Counted from the stretch's first letter, positions 12,632 through 25,723 are shown. The stretch is 64,000 bases of DNA from Dactylellina haptotyla (GCA_031310005.1 CM062382.1:868001-932000); one strand, 5' to 3'. Translations and numbers: made by a program. The notes: generated from the letters alone by a model not told the origin.

Positions 12632-15337
12632 TTAGTTCGGCTCAGCATGAAACTCCAGCTCGGACCCGGTACTCTCTCGGAAGCCATCAGCGGAATCTTC
12701 GTTGGGATGAACAGTGACCGTGCCCTGGACGGTAGCAGTTCTGACCCGGCCGCTAAGTGGAAGTTGGTACCTAAGGAAGCCGCGAACTGTGAGTTCGAAC
12801 GTATGAACCATAGCCCGCTCCCAACGTTCGCTGCCGCCCACCTCGGTCTTGTTTCCGGGCTTCGACAGACGGACTTCTCCGAGGGCGTGAGTCGACTCCT
12901 GTCGAAATGGAGAGCCTTCGAAAACCAAAGGGGAATCGAAGGTAAAAATCCGGCCGAGAAGCATGGTCTCTGCATCTTCCACAGGGTCGTTGATTGGGTC
13001 GTTTCCTTCGTCTATACCATCCAAGGCATGCGGGGCTTGAAGAGATCTCCTAACCCTCTGGCGACGGGCAATTTTAGCACCGATATTACCTTCGATGGTT
13101 TTCCACCAGCCGTCGTCATCATGCCCGTCATCTGGCTTGTCCTTGTCCTTTTTAGGCTTGTCCTTAACATACGGGCTCTTGATGAAGATATTAACATCCA
13201 TAGTCGAGATTGTTACAGGGAGGATGTTAGGGTTAAGGGCATTGACATCCAGGTTGAACATCATCTCCTGTTTCGCGGCGATGATGTCTGTGATATTGAG
13301 GAGCCTGACTTCCTGAAGGGGTTTCGTCGTAAGAAATACGAATCCCAGAGCACATGCAACAAGAGAAGTCATAGCAAATACGGCGAAAATACAGCAGGCT
13401 ATCCGGGTGAACCAGTTTCGCTGGCCGTAGTCTCGGCGACGAGATATCAGGCTGCTAGGTCTTGACTTGGTACCTCCATTCCGATTTAAATGGAACAGAG
13501 GGGTCCTCTCATCAGGGTCACCTTCAACATCGCCTTCGTACAAAGAGAGTTGACTAGCTTCTCGTGGGGTTTTCGGCGGAAAGACTCCATTGTTTCCAGC
13601 ATGCTTACCACCAAAAGCCCGAGGGGATCCTGGTCGCGACGAAGCTCGGGAGCTGGTGATATGATGAGGGGTACGAAGGGACTGGTGCGAGGTCTTATGA
13701 TGGGCGTGTCGCACTGGAGCGCTGCCGCCGTCTTCAAGGTTTGGATTCGTATACCCCCGACCGATATGGCTTCGCACGCCAGGTGGGTTACCAACAAGGC
13801 GAACGGTGTTGGAGCCACCTACCCCGTCCGAAGTATAATCATCGTAAGTGGGCTGAGATTTGAACGCATGGCTTGTTCCGAATTTCATGCTTCGTCGAGA
13901 CCTGCCTTGATTTCCGTCGAGAGCCCTTCTGGGGTCTGAGAGCGAAGTTACACTGGATGTGCGTGAATGCCTTGGCCGCTGTTTGTCAGCGGGGTTAGAC
14001 TCGTAAACAAAGGTTTCTTCACTATCGGACGATTCGGCATCATCCAAAGTATCATTAATTCTTTGTTCAAAGATGTCGGCTTTCGTTGTTTCTATAATTT
14101 CAGGCATTGTGTTAGGAACTGAGAAATAAAAAGACCTGTAAGATATGAAGTGAGACTTACGAGTGCCGGGTCCTGGAGCCCTCTTCTGTCTCTTCCTCTT
14201 TTCCTTCTTCGCTGGACGAATCGTCTCTTGACTAGCTTTCTTTGTGAGGCGAACAGTCGCAGGTGGGTTGATTTGTTGTGGGATAGAGGTAACAGTTTCG
14301 ATTTCAGCTCTGACATCGCCGCTCGTGTCCTGGGTTTTCGCCGCAGTGTTGCTGACAGTTGGTCGACGAGAGACAGTCCTGGAAGGGGCTCGGCTGGGTG
14401 GCTTTCGATCACTCATGTTGCCAGTATCTGATTCGGACTCCGGCGCTGTAGCACGAGACGTCGCGATACTAGAATCGGAAGGGCGGGTGCTCATGCTGGA
14501 GGATTCCTGACGTCGTTGTTCCGCTTCCAAGAGGCGAGCGTCGATGCTTCTTTCCCCCATCCCAATAGCAGGAGTACTCGGTAGGCTGCTTTCGGTGACT
14601 GTTTCCAGAGGCGCAGGGCTCGCCATAGGACGTGGTGGCCTCCCAGTAGTGTGGTGAAAATACGACGTCCCATCATTTGACTCGTCGCCTGATCGCCCTG
14701 GACCGGGACTTCCTCTGTCACGGATGGCCATTGAGGGAGGTGGAAGGGTGATGGTCGAATCCAGCGGTCTTCGAGGAGAAGTGACAGAAGAAGATCGATT
14801 GTTTGGAGGCGGGGAACGTGAGAGACTTAAGCGTGGGGAGGTCGGCCAATGGGGGACATTTGGATTGATTGGTCGTTGAGGACGGGGCGAGAGGGGTTGT
14901 GCCTGTTCCGTGTTTACGACAGTTGATTGATTATTGCCAGTACTACTACTTGTCGTAGCACTGGTAGCAGTTGGCGCAGCTGCAGGAGACGGTTGGGATG
15001 CGGTATAGGTCGCTAATCTGGCGATTGATGAGGAAGATATTGACCTTGCCGGTGACGGAGACGCTGCCCTACGAGTCTCCTGCGCAGATGAGACCCTGCG
15101 ATTCTTCGCACCCGTTGTCTGCGATGGAGGTTGGGTTGCAGGTGACGAGTTTCGAGATGGGACACCTGGAGTCGTAGATATCGGGGTGGGAGCTGTCAAA
15201 AGTACACCTGGTTCCTTGTCTTTCGTTTGAGAAAGCTCCACCAGGCTATTCGGGGTGGAGGTCTCCTTGCGAAGACTTGAAGCACTGTTGTTCCTGGACA
15301 TTTTGGCTTTTGTTATCCCAGCTGGTGGCGCGCCCAC
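12632..15337 (-). CDS. VAC7: Vac7-like vacuolar segregation protein
   Basis: One open frame of 901 codons, probably interrupted by a 42-nt intron at 14160-14119, giving about 887 residues. Translation may start at 15337 or at the second Met, 15301 (MSRNNSASSLRKE). The N-terminal two thirds is Ser/Pro/Thr-rich and disordered. A single transmembrane segment lies at about 640-668 (IACCIFAVFAMTSLVACALG), followed by a conserved lumenal region (ILPVTISTMDVNIFIKSPYV) of the LEA-2-like fold. Vac7 is a vacuolar membrane protein that activates the Fab1 PI(3)P 5-kinase with Vac14 and Fig4, raising PI(3,5)P2 during osmotic stress and vacuole inheritance. The family is identified from the TM plus C-terminal domain; the disordered half gives little support. 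Confidence 0.85.
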   Translation of the reverse strand: MGAPPAGITKAKMSRNNSASSLRKETSTPNSLVELSQTKDKEPGVLLTAPTPISTTPGVPSRNSSPATQPPSQTTGAKNRRVSSAQETRRAASPSPARSISSSSIARLATYTASQPSPAAAPTATSATTSSSTGNNQSTVVNTEQAQPLSPRPQRPINPNVPHWPTSPRLSLSRSPPPNNRSSSVTSPRRPLDSTITLPPPSMAIRDRGSPGPGRSGDESNDGTSYFHHTTGRPPRPMASPAPLETVTESSLPSTPAIGMGERSIDARLLEAEQRRQESSSMSTRPSDSSIATSRATAPESESDTGNMSDRKPPSRAPSRTVSRRPTVSNTAAKTQDTSGDVRAEIETVTSIPQQINPPATVRLTKKASQETIRPAKKEKRKRQKRAPGPGTRKSHFISYRSFYFSVPNTMPEIIETTKADIFEQRINDTLDDAESSDSEETFVYESNPADKQRPRHSRTSSVTSLSDPRRALDGNQGRSRRSMKFGTSHAFKSQPTYDDYTSDGVGGSNTVRLVGNPPGVRSHIGRGYTNPNLEDGGSAPVRHAHHKTSHQSLRTPHHITSSRASSRPGSPRAFGGKHAGNNGVFPPKTPREASQLSLYEGDVEGDPDERTPLFHLNRNGGTKSRPSSLISRRRDYGQRNWFTRIACCIFAVFAMTSLVACALGFVFLTTKPLQEVRLLNITDIIAAKQEMMFNLDVNALNPNILPVTISTMDVNIFIKSPYVKDKPKKDKDKPDDGHDDDGWWKTIEGNIGAKIARRQRVRRSLQAPHALDGIDEGNDPINDPVEDAETMLLGRIFTFDSPLVFEGSPFRQESTHALGEVRLSKPGNKTEVGGSERWERAMVHTFELTVRGFLRYQLPLSGRVRTATVQGTVTVHPNEDSADGFRESTGSELEFHAEPN
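14119..14160 (-). other. candidate 42-nt in-frame intron of VAC7
   Basis: On the minus strand a GTAAGT donor and a CTCAG acceptor bracket 42 nt, an exact multiple of three without a stop. Splicing would join GPGT-L-PNTMPEI; retention would add 14 residues (RKSHFISYRSFYFS). At 42 nt it is at the short limit for fungal introns. Confidence 0.55.
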
Positions 15338-16353
15338 TGAAGACTAGTATCAAATTCCCTCCAAGCTAGACTTGGGGGAAAGAGCACAGATCCAAGCGGG
15401 GGGGAACACCCGGGGGAGACAAGAGAGACAGTAGTCTTCTTTGGGGGGCGTTAAGAAGAAATATGCTACGTCCCCGGAAGCATCAAATTATTTGTGGATA
15501 AAGCGACCCCCAAAATTGGGAAGGAAGGAATGGAAAGAAGAGATTAGTGATAGGAAAGTGTCAGTAGAGCAAGCGAACAGCGCACAAAAGAATCCCGATG
15601 ATTTGCGGCAGACAGGCTTGGTTTCGTCGAAAAAAGGACCTCACTGGCTGTTGATTCGTTTGCTTTGCCTTCGTGGTGGATAAAATTGAAAGAGGAGAAT
15701 GATGGAGATGTGATCTGATTCGTGTTCACGGGGGAAGAAAAGAGTGATCCAGAGAGCATCACATTGGACGATTGAACCTCAACTGCATGCAGAACGGGCT
15801 ATGCCTTCTTCGCTTGGGGTGGTTTGAATGCACGATTGAACAGTCGGAATGCCGAGCTCTCTTTTAGCAGAGTTTTCCTGGCCGTTTGATACCAGATTCG
15901 AGGGACGTTCGTGGGGAAGAAAACGGAGCGGCAGCGGGAGAAGTAAGACCCTTCCCTATCCTTATTTCCCTTCCTTGGGGTGTCGATATGGGGAGGGTGA
16001 TGAGCGGACGGGGGTTGGCGGTGGGGATATGAGTGTCGATGCAGTCTGCAGGTTGAGACAAGTGTACCTGAGGTCGAGAGCGAGGGAGGGCAAGGACGAG
16101 AGATGTGATGCAGGCGAGAGGAGAAGTCGAAGCGAGCAGCCAGCTGGTTGGTTCGGGGGGGCAGTTCAGGCCTTCGTTGGCTTAGTGGAATGTGGATGTC
16201 GGATGTATGTAGGTTGGTGGAGATGGTGTTGAGGTTGACGTTGCGGTTAATGTTGAGCTGGACGGGGAGGGAAAGAAGCGATGTGATGTGTCTCTCCCAG
16301 CGAGTCTCCTCAGGGGTCCTGTCCTCGCTGCAGTGAATGACGACGGCTGCATC

Positions 16354-16377
16354 CACCACACACACGCACGCACGCAC
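16354..16377. repeat. CA/CACG microsatellite
   Basis: Imperfect CA then CGCA tandem repeat upstream of VAC7. Confidence 0.8.
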
Positions 16378-16811
16378 AAAAACAACACCGCTCTGCACAC
16401 TATTACACTATTACACACACCACAAGAGAGTCCGATACGTGCAAGTGTGGTTTAAAATGGCGTCCGGATCGCTGTGTCTCGATCTCCAGCCGCGGAAGAG
16501 GAAGGAAATACGGTCGACGGGAGTCTGAGGCGGTAGGATTGCCCCTCCCATTCAGACAGTCGCAGTATAATTAGTCCGCCTCGGGCCTTGTGGCTCTCTC
16601 TCACAAGGCTACGACAGCAGGAACGTTCTAACCACAGGCTCTCTCGGATTGGCGATAAGAAGCGAGAGCGGTGAGACCGTATTTGAAAGAGTTTAGAGTT
16701 GAGCAGGAAAAAAAACGCTCCAACGGCTTTTGGGGATGGGCACCGCATGAAAACAGGAGGGCCATCTTTCGGCGGATGCTGGGAAATCCACCTCCAGACG
16801 ATGGGGCCAAT

Positions 16812-16874
16812 TCACACACACGCACACACTCTCTCGCACGCACAGCAAAAAACACAGACAGACACACACACGCA
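16812..16874. repeat. imperfect CA-rich simple repeat
   Basis: About 60 bp of CACA, CGCA, CTCT and GACA units, purine/pyrimidine alternating in part. Confidence 0.75.
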
Positions 16875-19800
16875 AGGTCATGGGAATGGGAAACTGTTCG
16901 TTTTTCGATGGGGAAGCCCAACTAATCGAAGGGCAGGACAATGTACCTCCCTCAACCCGCTGGTGCATGGACATGCCTTGGTACCAACAGGTACCATTTT
17001 GCGCAGGAGAGCCAGACAGCTGCTGCAGCCTGCCCATCAGTCCTCGAAAATGCTCATCAAAGAAGCAGCAGAAAAAGCCTTGACGGGCGAACGGCGGCGG
17101 GAAGCCAGCCATGGCATATGAACGGATGGCCTGCACAAACCGCAAACAGGCAGGCATGGCTGAACAGAATAGCGAAGAAAAGAAAAAAAATTTCTATCCC
17201 GGAATCTCGCAACCGCTCACATGCTGCTTGCTGCCGCTGCGGAAACATCATTATTAATCCTTCCTTTGAATTATTTTATTTCGTCTTTTATTTTACTCTC
17301 CCTCGCCAACAGGAATACCCAAAATCCAAAGTGGTGTGGGGATGGGCTTTCGATGAGTTGTCCAACATCAACGACGGTTCTTGTCACACTCGCCGGACCC
17401 CTGGCCTTCTCGCTTTTCTTCCGCCCTCCTGCACCTCTGCCTTGACTTCCTTTTTCCTGAGTGGACGATGACGCAGGAGTAGGATTTCCTATTCGACCAG
17501 GGCAGTCCCCGGACTAGCTTGTTTCGAGCAAGGCCGCAGCGGGAAAATTGTCTGTTTGAGAGTCGTCTCTTGTTCCTCGTGCTCCGAGGATTTTTTCCCT
17601 GGCAAAGCCAAAACAACCGTTTTGAACAGCCTGTCGGCAGCCTCAGAAGGCCAGAAAACCGGTTTGAGGCACTCGACATCACTTTCTCCTCGATGAACAC
17701 AGATCCCGTTGAGGCGGCACAACAAAGGTGGCTTAGTTCGTAACCACGAAAATAAAATTAAAGAAAACAGTGAGCGAAGAAAATGCTAGCAACGTAATTC
17801 ACATTATCGAAGTAATGATTCGATCATCGCAAGCGCTTTTCTCACACTCTTCTCACAACCAATGCTCTGCGTGCATCTTTTCGGTGACAAATACAAATCG
17901 TTACCTGAATGGTGCAACCCCCGAAAAGAAATATCGACGGGATCTAGGATCATTCCCTACGGTATCCTCCATTTATGGGCCCTTCCATCCCGCCCGGAGA
18001 AAATTCGTTGAGTTTTTGAGCGACGGGATAAAGTAGCCGGGCCCGGGAAAGCTCGCGATCCTGTACCCTCGGATACAATGCCACTACCAATCAGTGTTCC
18101 TCTTTTCTCTATGAGATATCACCTCCGGCTAGACATCTGCCTCTTCCGATTCCTACGAGGGAAATATTTTCTGTAAAAAATTTTCGTGAGAAAAATATTT
18201 TCCCACTCTCCTTCATTCGGACACACGTGTCATTCCGTGGGGTGAACAAACAAACAGAACGACATCGTGAAAAGAAAAGAAACCCGAAATTTGGTAAGAC
18301 CCCAGCTTTGTCGTCCAATGTTGAGCGATGTGATGAGTTGGCAAGACGTGGAGGGCCGCTCAACAAACGATAGGCAGAAAGGGAAGCGGCCGAACCTTTT
18401 GCAATGTAGACAGCAATAATAATATGTCAAACATGGATCTTGAATATTATCAACGACAGCTTACAGCAGCGCATATCCGATCCGCCCGAACATGCAGCAA
18501 AACGCCTTGACCAGTTGAGGGAACTATCACTAGAACCGTAGATGATGACCACCTTACCCTTGAATAACCTCACGGAACGCCATGTGCACATAGACAAAGG
18601 GCTTTCGGCGTTGGTTCCGATTTAGCGTAGCCTAGAGATATAACGTCCAACTAAATAAGTAGCCCATAAGATTTGCACAGTAGCGGCGGTTGAGGATCTG
18701 ACGACGGATTATCCTCAACCGAACGAAGAATATCAAAAGCATGGACCACATGGAGTAACATATTCTAATCATTAAATCATACCAAACCCGCCACAAGAAT
18801 CCACATCGCTTCGGCACTGCTAGCCTAATTGAAAGCCCAGAATGTTATCTGTTTGGCCTCGCTTCCAACACATTTGATCCTAGATATCAAACTCCGCCGA
18901 CGTTCAGACGTTTCGTATCTCGCTAAATCGAGTCTTGGTCATGGTGACGTCCCAGCGAGGACGGGTCATGATTTGAAAGATTATCATGGTAATGAGCACC
19001 AAATTCAGGGCTGGCATGTTGTCTACATGTATTGTTTGATTGTGACAATGGATACCGTCTTCATGAGCTCAGCGCGAAATTCACAAGCACGCAAATAGTA
19101 AGGTGGCATGAGCTGCAGCAGAGATGGATGAAGATGACTGCAGCTGCAAGTCCGGGATGTCTTCTTTCGGCAGCGTACGGACTGTTTTTGTCTAGTCTGT
19201 CCTGCTGTAGGCATCGGAGCTGAGCTGAGCTGAGCTGAGAGGAGTAAAATTACGGAGTTTTTTTTTCCCTCTTGTACCATGTCATCGGTGATACCAGCTC
19301 CAGCTCTACTATGCAAGGGTTCGCTAGGCTCGCTAGCTCGAGAAGGCCGATGTGACCTGCCGTGACGTATCGATTACTTTGACTCGAGGTTTTGGTTCGC
19401 GATTCTATGGTATCGCGGATATACCTCAGGACGACATTAGTGTCCAATCACGCCAGTATGGTATGGCTCTTGAGTCCAGACCACCACCTTGTGTAATTTG
19501 AGTTCTTGCTGAACCCGCAACACAGATTGAGATACACGTTTTGAGAGCTGAGAGCTGAGCTGTCAGCTGCTCGGCCCTTTCAATCTATGCATTGTAGCTC
19601 TAGTCAGAATGCATCTAGCCAATGGTCCACCCAAGTTGCTTATTTTGCGAAGCTAAAATTGGTTTGGGGTAAACAAAAGAATTAATTCAAATCCTAATCG
19701 TTCTATATATTACACGATGTCATGATTTCAACATATATGGTTAATCCTGTGCACTTGCAAGCTTATTGATGAGAACTGGTCAAGTTGGTCGATATATTAT

Positions 19801-20103
19801 ATACAGGAGGATATCCGAACAGATAAGAAATGAAAAATCGAGATGAATCAATTATTGCACACCGTATTAACAAATAGGGAAGATAATAAAATAATAAAAT
19901 GGCAACCTCAATCATTCCCCAAACGTGCGCAGCCAGTAGGTATTTCTAATCCATCTTTGCAACTTTCGAGTCGAACTACCTCCACAAAAACGCCTTTTTT
20001 GTATGAAAAATAAAACAAACAAATACAAACTTATAAATGAAAATTTCACCCTTACTTTTATTCAATTATTCAGACCCTAAACGTAACTCCTAATATAATT
20101 TTT

Positions 20104-21344
20104 TCACACTTTATGTTCAGCCGCGTCCGAAAACGGATTGGGATCTAGATTGCCTTTCAGCAACGTCTGGCCATTGACCAGCTTTAATCTTGGTGTCCCC
20201 GGAATATGGTACTCACTCAGACCGTTCCCATTCCCACTGCCGTTAACTGGATTACTGGGCGGCGGTTTATTCATCACCACACGCTGCTTGTCCAGATGAC
20301 CCGGCCCGGCCATCCCGCTGAATGGACATCGATTCATTCCTGACCCTTCCATGAGATGGGTGGCTTGCTCGATAGGACGTCCGAGAATAGTCTTACCGCT
20401 TTCCGAGCTCTTGCGGCTCGTGTCTGTCCCGCTGCTACCAACTGAGGCGGCGTCATCGCCCAGTACCTTCTTCCCGTTGAGGTATCCCTCCAGTATTTCC
20501 TGGGTTTCATCGAGGGGTTCTTCGTCGAGGAATTCCAGACCGTCGGCGTTGTGCCAGCGTTCCATGAGGTCGTTTTGGATCCAGATCACCTTGCCTAGTG
20601 CCTTGACAATTGCGATCTTTTTGAAGAGTTCGAGGCGTGGGTGGGAGAGGATGGCTTCGAACATGGCGTCTTGGATGAAGCCCAAGCAGGCGCCAAGGAA
20701 GACGTAGTCGACGTGGAGGGGGTTCTTGCGACCTTTGCCGATGTGCATCAGACCAACTTTGTCGAGGTACTCCCAGTACTCCATGCGGGTACAGTCAGAG
20801 TTCAATTTCGTAAGGTACCATCGTAAGAACTATAGCAAAGGCGCCAAGTTAGCTGTTTATTCCTATGATGCGACACTTTGGTGAGTCTCTTGGACTAACC
20901 ATTTTTCTGTGTTGGATCTGAGCGCTGTCTTCGGTGACCCAGTGGTCGACTGGGCCTTCATCTTTGCTATTTCTGGTTGTGAAAACACGAGCAGTGATGT
21001 CGTATCTTAGAAGTTTCTTATATACAATGTTGACAATCGCTGGAATCAGCGCTTTTACGTATTTTTGCCCAGTTATCAGAGCTTGAACGTCGTCTAGCGA
21101 GTTTTATATAAATGTTAGCTCTGATGTCATAGGGAGCTTTCTGTATTGAGATTTCTCTCGCTCGCGCGAGCAGCGCAACGGCAAACGAACCTGGGCCGAA
21201 TTCTAGAAATGATTGTAGAAATTGCACTCTGACCGGTAACGATGTATAGAGATCACATCGTTCTATGTGCTCCATACTCTTGGGCATTGGTTTGCCGCCT
21301 TCTGGGGCAGGCGAAGTTTCGAAAGTTTCTTCTGCCATTTTCAA
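20104..21344 (-). CDS. globin-sensor (protoglobin-type) domain protein
   Basis: Three exons (21344-21191, 21093-20900, 20829-20104) encode 357 residues; the start could also be the Met two codons later. Residues about 25-210 match the fungal globin-sensor/protoglobin layout: DDVQALITGQKYVKALIPAI, then YWEYLDKVGLMHIGKGRKNP, where His145 is the expected proximal haem ligand, then HVDYVFLGACLGFIQ. The remaining 140 residues are a Ser/Gly/Pro-rich tail with one NRCPFSG motif (C284-P285). Globin-coupled sensors bind haem and gaseous ligands; the fungal proteins lack a known output domain and their role is unsettled. No signal peptide is seen, so a cytosolic location is inferred. Haem binding has not been shown here, only predicted. 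Confidence 0.85.
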
Positions 21345-24300
21345 TGTCGATTTGGAAGCGCTTCGAAGGTTATGTGGTATTTATCGCACACTTGTTACAA
21401 AGAATCCCGGTATTATATATAAGGTAGAATAAATATTCTAGAAGAATAGAGAGGCGAAAATAGTTTATCGAATCTGAGATACGAGGCTATGGATCTCCAC
21501 GTGGAAAATACTGTTTTACTCTGCTTCCTCTGACTGGTCTTTATACCCCTCTATAGCTCTAACTGCCTCGGGTCTCGCAGAACAAATTACATGGCTCCTG
21601 CTTCTCTACGTCAAATTTCACCTTGCGAAGCTTCCCAAAAAGCTTTGATCACCTCTATTTCCCGTCATTCAAAATTCATCAAAGCTTGGAACATCGGATT
21701 AATTAGGGACGGCCCTCCCCGGATGTCGCCTGATTCTGGTTGAAGCCCTGCAGAGTGGTCTGCACCTCACCTGATACTTTTTTGTGTTGCGTCTCCTTGT
21801 GTTCTTGAAGGCGTGTTCGGCTCCAACGGTTCTGTCGGCCTTGCATTTTTTTCGGTGTCCCGTTTGTGGGGTTCCGAAGCACGCCACTGGTCTCATGGCT
21901 CCGAGACCATGGATAGGACGGGATTTCGGTAGTTCCTATTGGATAGGTGGGAGATTTGGCTGGTTCGATTCGAAGCGGAAAAGTTGAAAGCAGACCGTTT
22001 TCGAGGGCACAAGGGCCGCCAACCGAAACGTGAGGGCAAGTTCGTCAGTACACTGGCAGGGAAGAATTTTCTTTGGTGGTTCTTCCTTTTGATTACAGAT
22101 ATGCACGTTTTGGCACGTTTTGTGGCTTGTTTTTTTAATTTCGGAGCAGCAGCGATGAGTATGAGGAGGGGTGTCTCGCGCGATGCCGATGAGGTATCAT
22201 GTCATCGTGCGAAGTCTAAAATGAAAATATTTTAAGCATCATTCAATCCGAAACCAAGGACATGGTCTTAAAAGGAGCGTTTGAGGTTTTGGAAAGTTTT
22301 AACGTGTTGCGCTCGCTGGAAAATATCACAAAAGGCGAATATCGTTTTCTCAGTTGGGATGCTTTCCTTTTCGAGAGGATCATGTGATATGCATGAGGGG
22401 TTGGTAGACGTCTGGCATTAAGATTAAAATCATTAAGATATCATTTTAAGATTGCTAACAACCGTATCACAAAGGTGGATCGATAAGGACACATAGGGGT
22501 GCTGCATTAAAACAAAAGCCTTAAGGCAGCTGAACATATTCTAGAATGAAAAAAATGACGGGCGTCGCCTTGGATACAGAGTATATCGGCCATAGACAGC
22601 TGTAGAGGAAGAATGGATACTCTGTTCCAGAAGCCCCGTAAAGCTGGAGTGTTAATATCAGGAGACACAAGACGGGCGCAGGTGGTCAATGCAAGTGATA
22701 TGCATATGTATAAAACTGCTTTTTGCCAATCAAGATGCGCGCCGTTGGTATGTTACACGCCACTAAATATTTGGTACCTGACTGTGGTAGCTCTCTGAAA
22801 GGTCTATATGTCTCCGTACCCCGCGGATCCGATCACAAGTGGTGCAAATTCTACGACTTTGCGCATAATAATATAAAAGACAGAATGACTTATTATTATT
22901 ACATCGATACACGGCATACCTGAAGATTGCGACATTGACAGAAAGGATGCGACACGCATTCTTGTATCCGAGCGTATTAGAGGGCCTAATCTTGATAGAT
23001 AGATACGAAAAGGCTACGGATTTACCGATCACGAGAAATGCCACCATTTTCGAGATATTTGTTTTACTTCTATTTTTTATCAGGTGGGTGTCTCAAGGCG
23101 CTTTTTTTTGTTGAGTGTGTGTGTTGGTAAAAGTTATCTTGGGATGCCATTCCCATAGTCTGACGAGCATGTCTTTCGTCAGAATGTTGGGAGGAAGGAA
23201 TTTTTAGTAACAAAATATGGAGGGGTCAATTGATCAGGATCAAGGTTTCATTGCATATTCAAAAAGAGTTTTCCTCTCTTCGGGGAAGAGGGAAGTCAAC
23301 GGGGATCGGCGCGAAGGGTGGAGGGTTCAAGGCAATGGTGGGGAGGGTTTGAGGTTCGAGGGTCCAGCCGGGGAGGCATCGGGCTCGCTAATTCACCGAC
23401 GGGATGCTGAAGGGTTCATTCGCGCCCTCGAGCGGTTTCCTCCAGGTCGATTTTTTAATTTTTGTTTTATCTCTTGATCTTGTAAATTGCAAACTATGGG
23501 CGGGAGAGCGCATCCCGCTCGTCTATGGCAAGATTATCATATATCTGAAGGCCAGAATTGCAATCAGACCCAGATAGATCAGTGTTTAATTTGCAGTAAA
23601 TTCGAAGGATGAAAGTAAACAGACACAAGAAGCCAGCTGGCAAGGGTTTGAATAGGCATATTTCGTGCATCAACAACGACAGGTATACTGCACGTCGTGA
23701 TATCAGCACCGACGCCAGCACTCGATCCCGATAGACGTCGCCACCACCGATCGAAGCCCGCTGGCCAATCGGGTGGCCGCGCCCTGCAGACCCTTGTGTG
23801 AATCCCAAAAGCCTTCTCTTGTTGATGCAGAATTGCCAGAAGGGGATATTTTTTCGACGCTGGCGAGACGCGTCACAGCAGAATGTTTTATTATCACAGT
23901 GCGAGTCAAGCAGGGATGCCGGGATGGTGGACCTGCGTCTGGACAGGCGCCCCACTTTGCGAAAGGGCACTTTGCCATTGCGGGAAGGGCACCCCTGCGC
24001 GGAGACGTCGGCTCTTGCCGAATCAGGCAATGTGTTTATTTTTCGCACAACAAAAACATCAACACCATCGCCAACGTCAACAAACATCAGGACAACACTA
24101 AACCCCGTTCATCGGCAAATCGCACTCGAATCAGGGGCCAAAAGCAAATACTCTGCTCGTCCGGTGGCTGTTCCGCATCTTTCCTGCACCTTTCCCTCGC
24201 CCCGTCTCGTCTGTCTCGTCTGCCACCACCAAATAATCCCCCTCTCTTGCTCCCTCTTACCCACACTCGCGATCTGCTGTTAGCGGCGGACCCTTTCCTC

Positions 24301-25723
24301 CAGTATCGAGAAACAGGATAGCAAGAGGATCCAATTGCTGATCGGTGGCACTTCCACAGGTGAGTGAACAGTGGCAATTGCAGCTGGGTCTTCCCATCTG
24401 CTTCCCAAGATCGTCTTTCGCCTCCCACACTCGTTTCCCTCAGTGACGACGATGATGATGTTCTTGCTGTTTGTTTGTTCAAGGGTCCACATGACCCATT
24501 CTGAAGAAGATTACACTGTATACTACTCCACGAAGAAGATGTGAGGGTGTACAAGTTCAATGGACCCTGCGGCGACGGATAATGACGAGCAAGCAAATCG
24601 CCTCAGCGTCCGCTTGTCACCGCGCAGAGTTTTTCTGGTTTCTTTTCTTTTCTTTCCTGGTTTTCTCTGCATCGTTGGCAAAAAAGAAAATTTGATATCC
24701 CGCCCTCGCTGAGAAGAGGGACTGAGGTGTGCCGTCCCCACTCTCCCACTCGTCCTGATCCTGTTGGCACACTCGCGGCGCACACTTCACCGCACAGGCT
24801 TAGCGGAATAGGGTGGATGACTGGACGGGTGCATGCGATCATGCTAATGCGCACACCTTCTTCTGTTGTATTCTACGCCGTTCGTGTGCTAACTCGTTCT
24901 TGCCACGCCCCTTTCTTGTTTCTGGTCCCTCTGCCCTCCTCGCCTGTTTGATATTATTTTTTCCCTTTTATTTTAAATTCTTTTCCCTGTCGCACACACC
25001 TCTCGTCGACGTCCGACGTCGAGCGTTTTATTTCACCTTATTTTATTTCACTTTATTTTGGCGTATTTTGTTGAAATTATCCCCATCAATTTACACCTCA
25101 CCGCGGAGTCCGACTCGTCCCCAATTTCTTTCCATCTTCCCTTCCTCGCAACCTCATCAACCTCATCTTCCCATCTTTCCCGTCTTCAGCGTCAATAACA
25201 ACAACAACAAAACAACATCACTAACAACTTGCCCCAAAAGGCGCCGCTACTTATCCGAAACACCAACTGCACCCGAATACCAAAATCTCTCCACGCTTCA
25301 AACAAGAAATAACTTCCGACTTTCCTCTGTTATCTTTTGCTAAAGCTCCATTTTTGGCGACAACAACATAGCATTCTACGGCCGAGGCGAAGCAAGAGTT
25401 GGAATTCACACCCGCCGGTTACTAGGGCAGCTCGCTTCGATAGACGCATTCCTGGCCACTGTCCTCGCGTTCTTTCGCCTCCATATCCTCCCTTCATACC
25501 AAAGAAGACGTATCACGACTTGGAGAACAGGGAAGAAGAAAAATAGCGTCGAGCCTGCAGAGTTTGTCCGCCATCACATTTCAATTTGGGTGTGATCACA
25601 TCTGTGCTGCCGACTCTCAAAACGTCAACAATTGTGAAACCTCAAATATCAGTTGCCGCCTACCCTAGGAGTCTTGGATATTTTTCTTCTAAGGGCTTTG
25701 CCTTTACACTTGCCATCACAGGC
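21345..25723. other. 4.4-kb gene-free stretch including WEE1 promoter/leader
   Basis: No recognisable gene. From about 24,150 to 25,560 the + strand is pyrimidine-rich (CTCTT, CCTTCC, CACCT runs), as in long fungal leaders, so much of this may be the transcribed WEE1 leader. Overlapping frames on both strands between 23,500 and 24,800 look accidental. The left end is the promoter of the globin-sensor gene. Confidence 0.45.

Larger units (their letters stand above)
15338..20103. other. 4.8-kb gene-free stretch
   Basis: No recognisable gene in nearly 5 kb between VAC7 and the globin-sensor gene. It includes CA/CACG microsatellites at 16354-16377 and 16812-16874 and a short GAGCT tandem near 19217-19240. 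Frames of up to 199 codons on the minus strand (15799-16398) have no domain character and look accidental. The part near 15338 is the VAC7 promoter. No tRNA-like A/B box pair was found. Confidence 0.5.

Noticed and set aside
12617-13465. 282-codon + strand frame
   Set aside because: It is antisense to the conserved C-terminal part of VAC7, which has clear family features.
15799-16398. 199-codon - strand frame in the VAC7 upstream region
   Set aside because: Low-complexity His/Arg/Ser composition, overlapping frames on the other strand, no recognised domain.
23494-24087. 197-codon - strand frame
   Set aside because: No domain character, and frames on the other strand are equally long.
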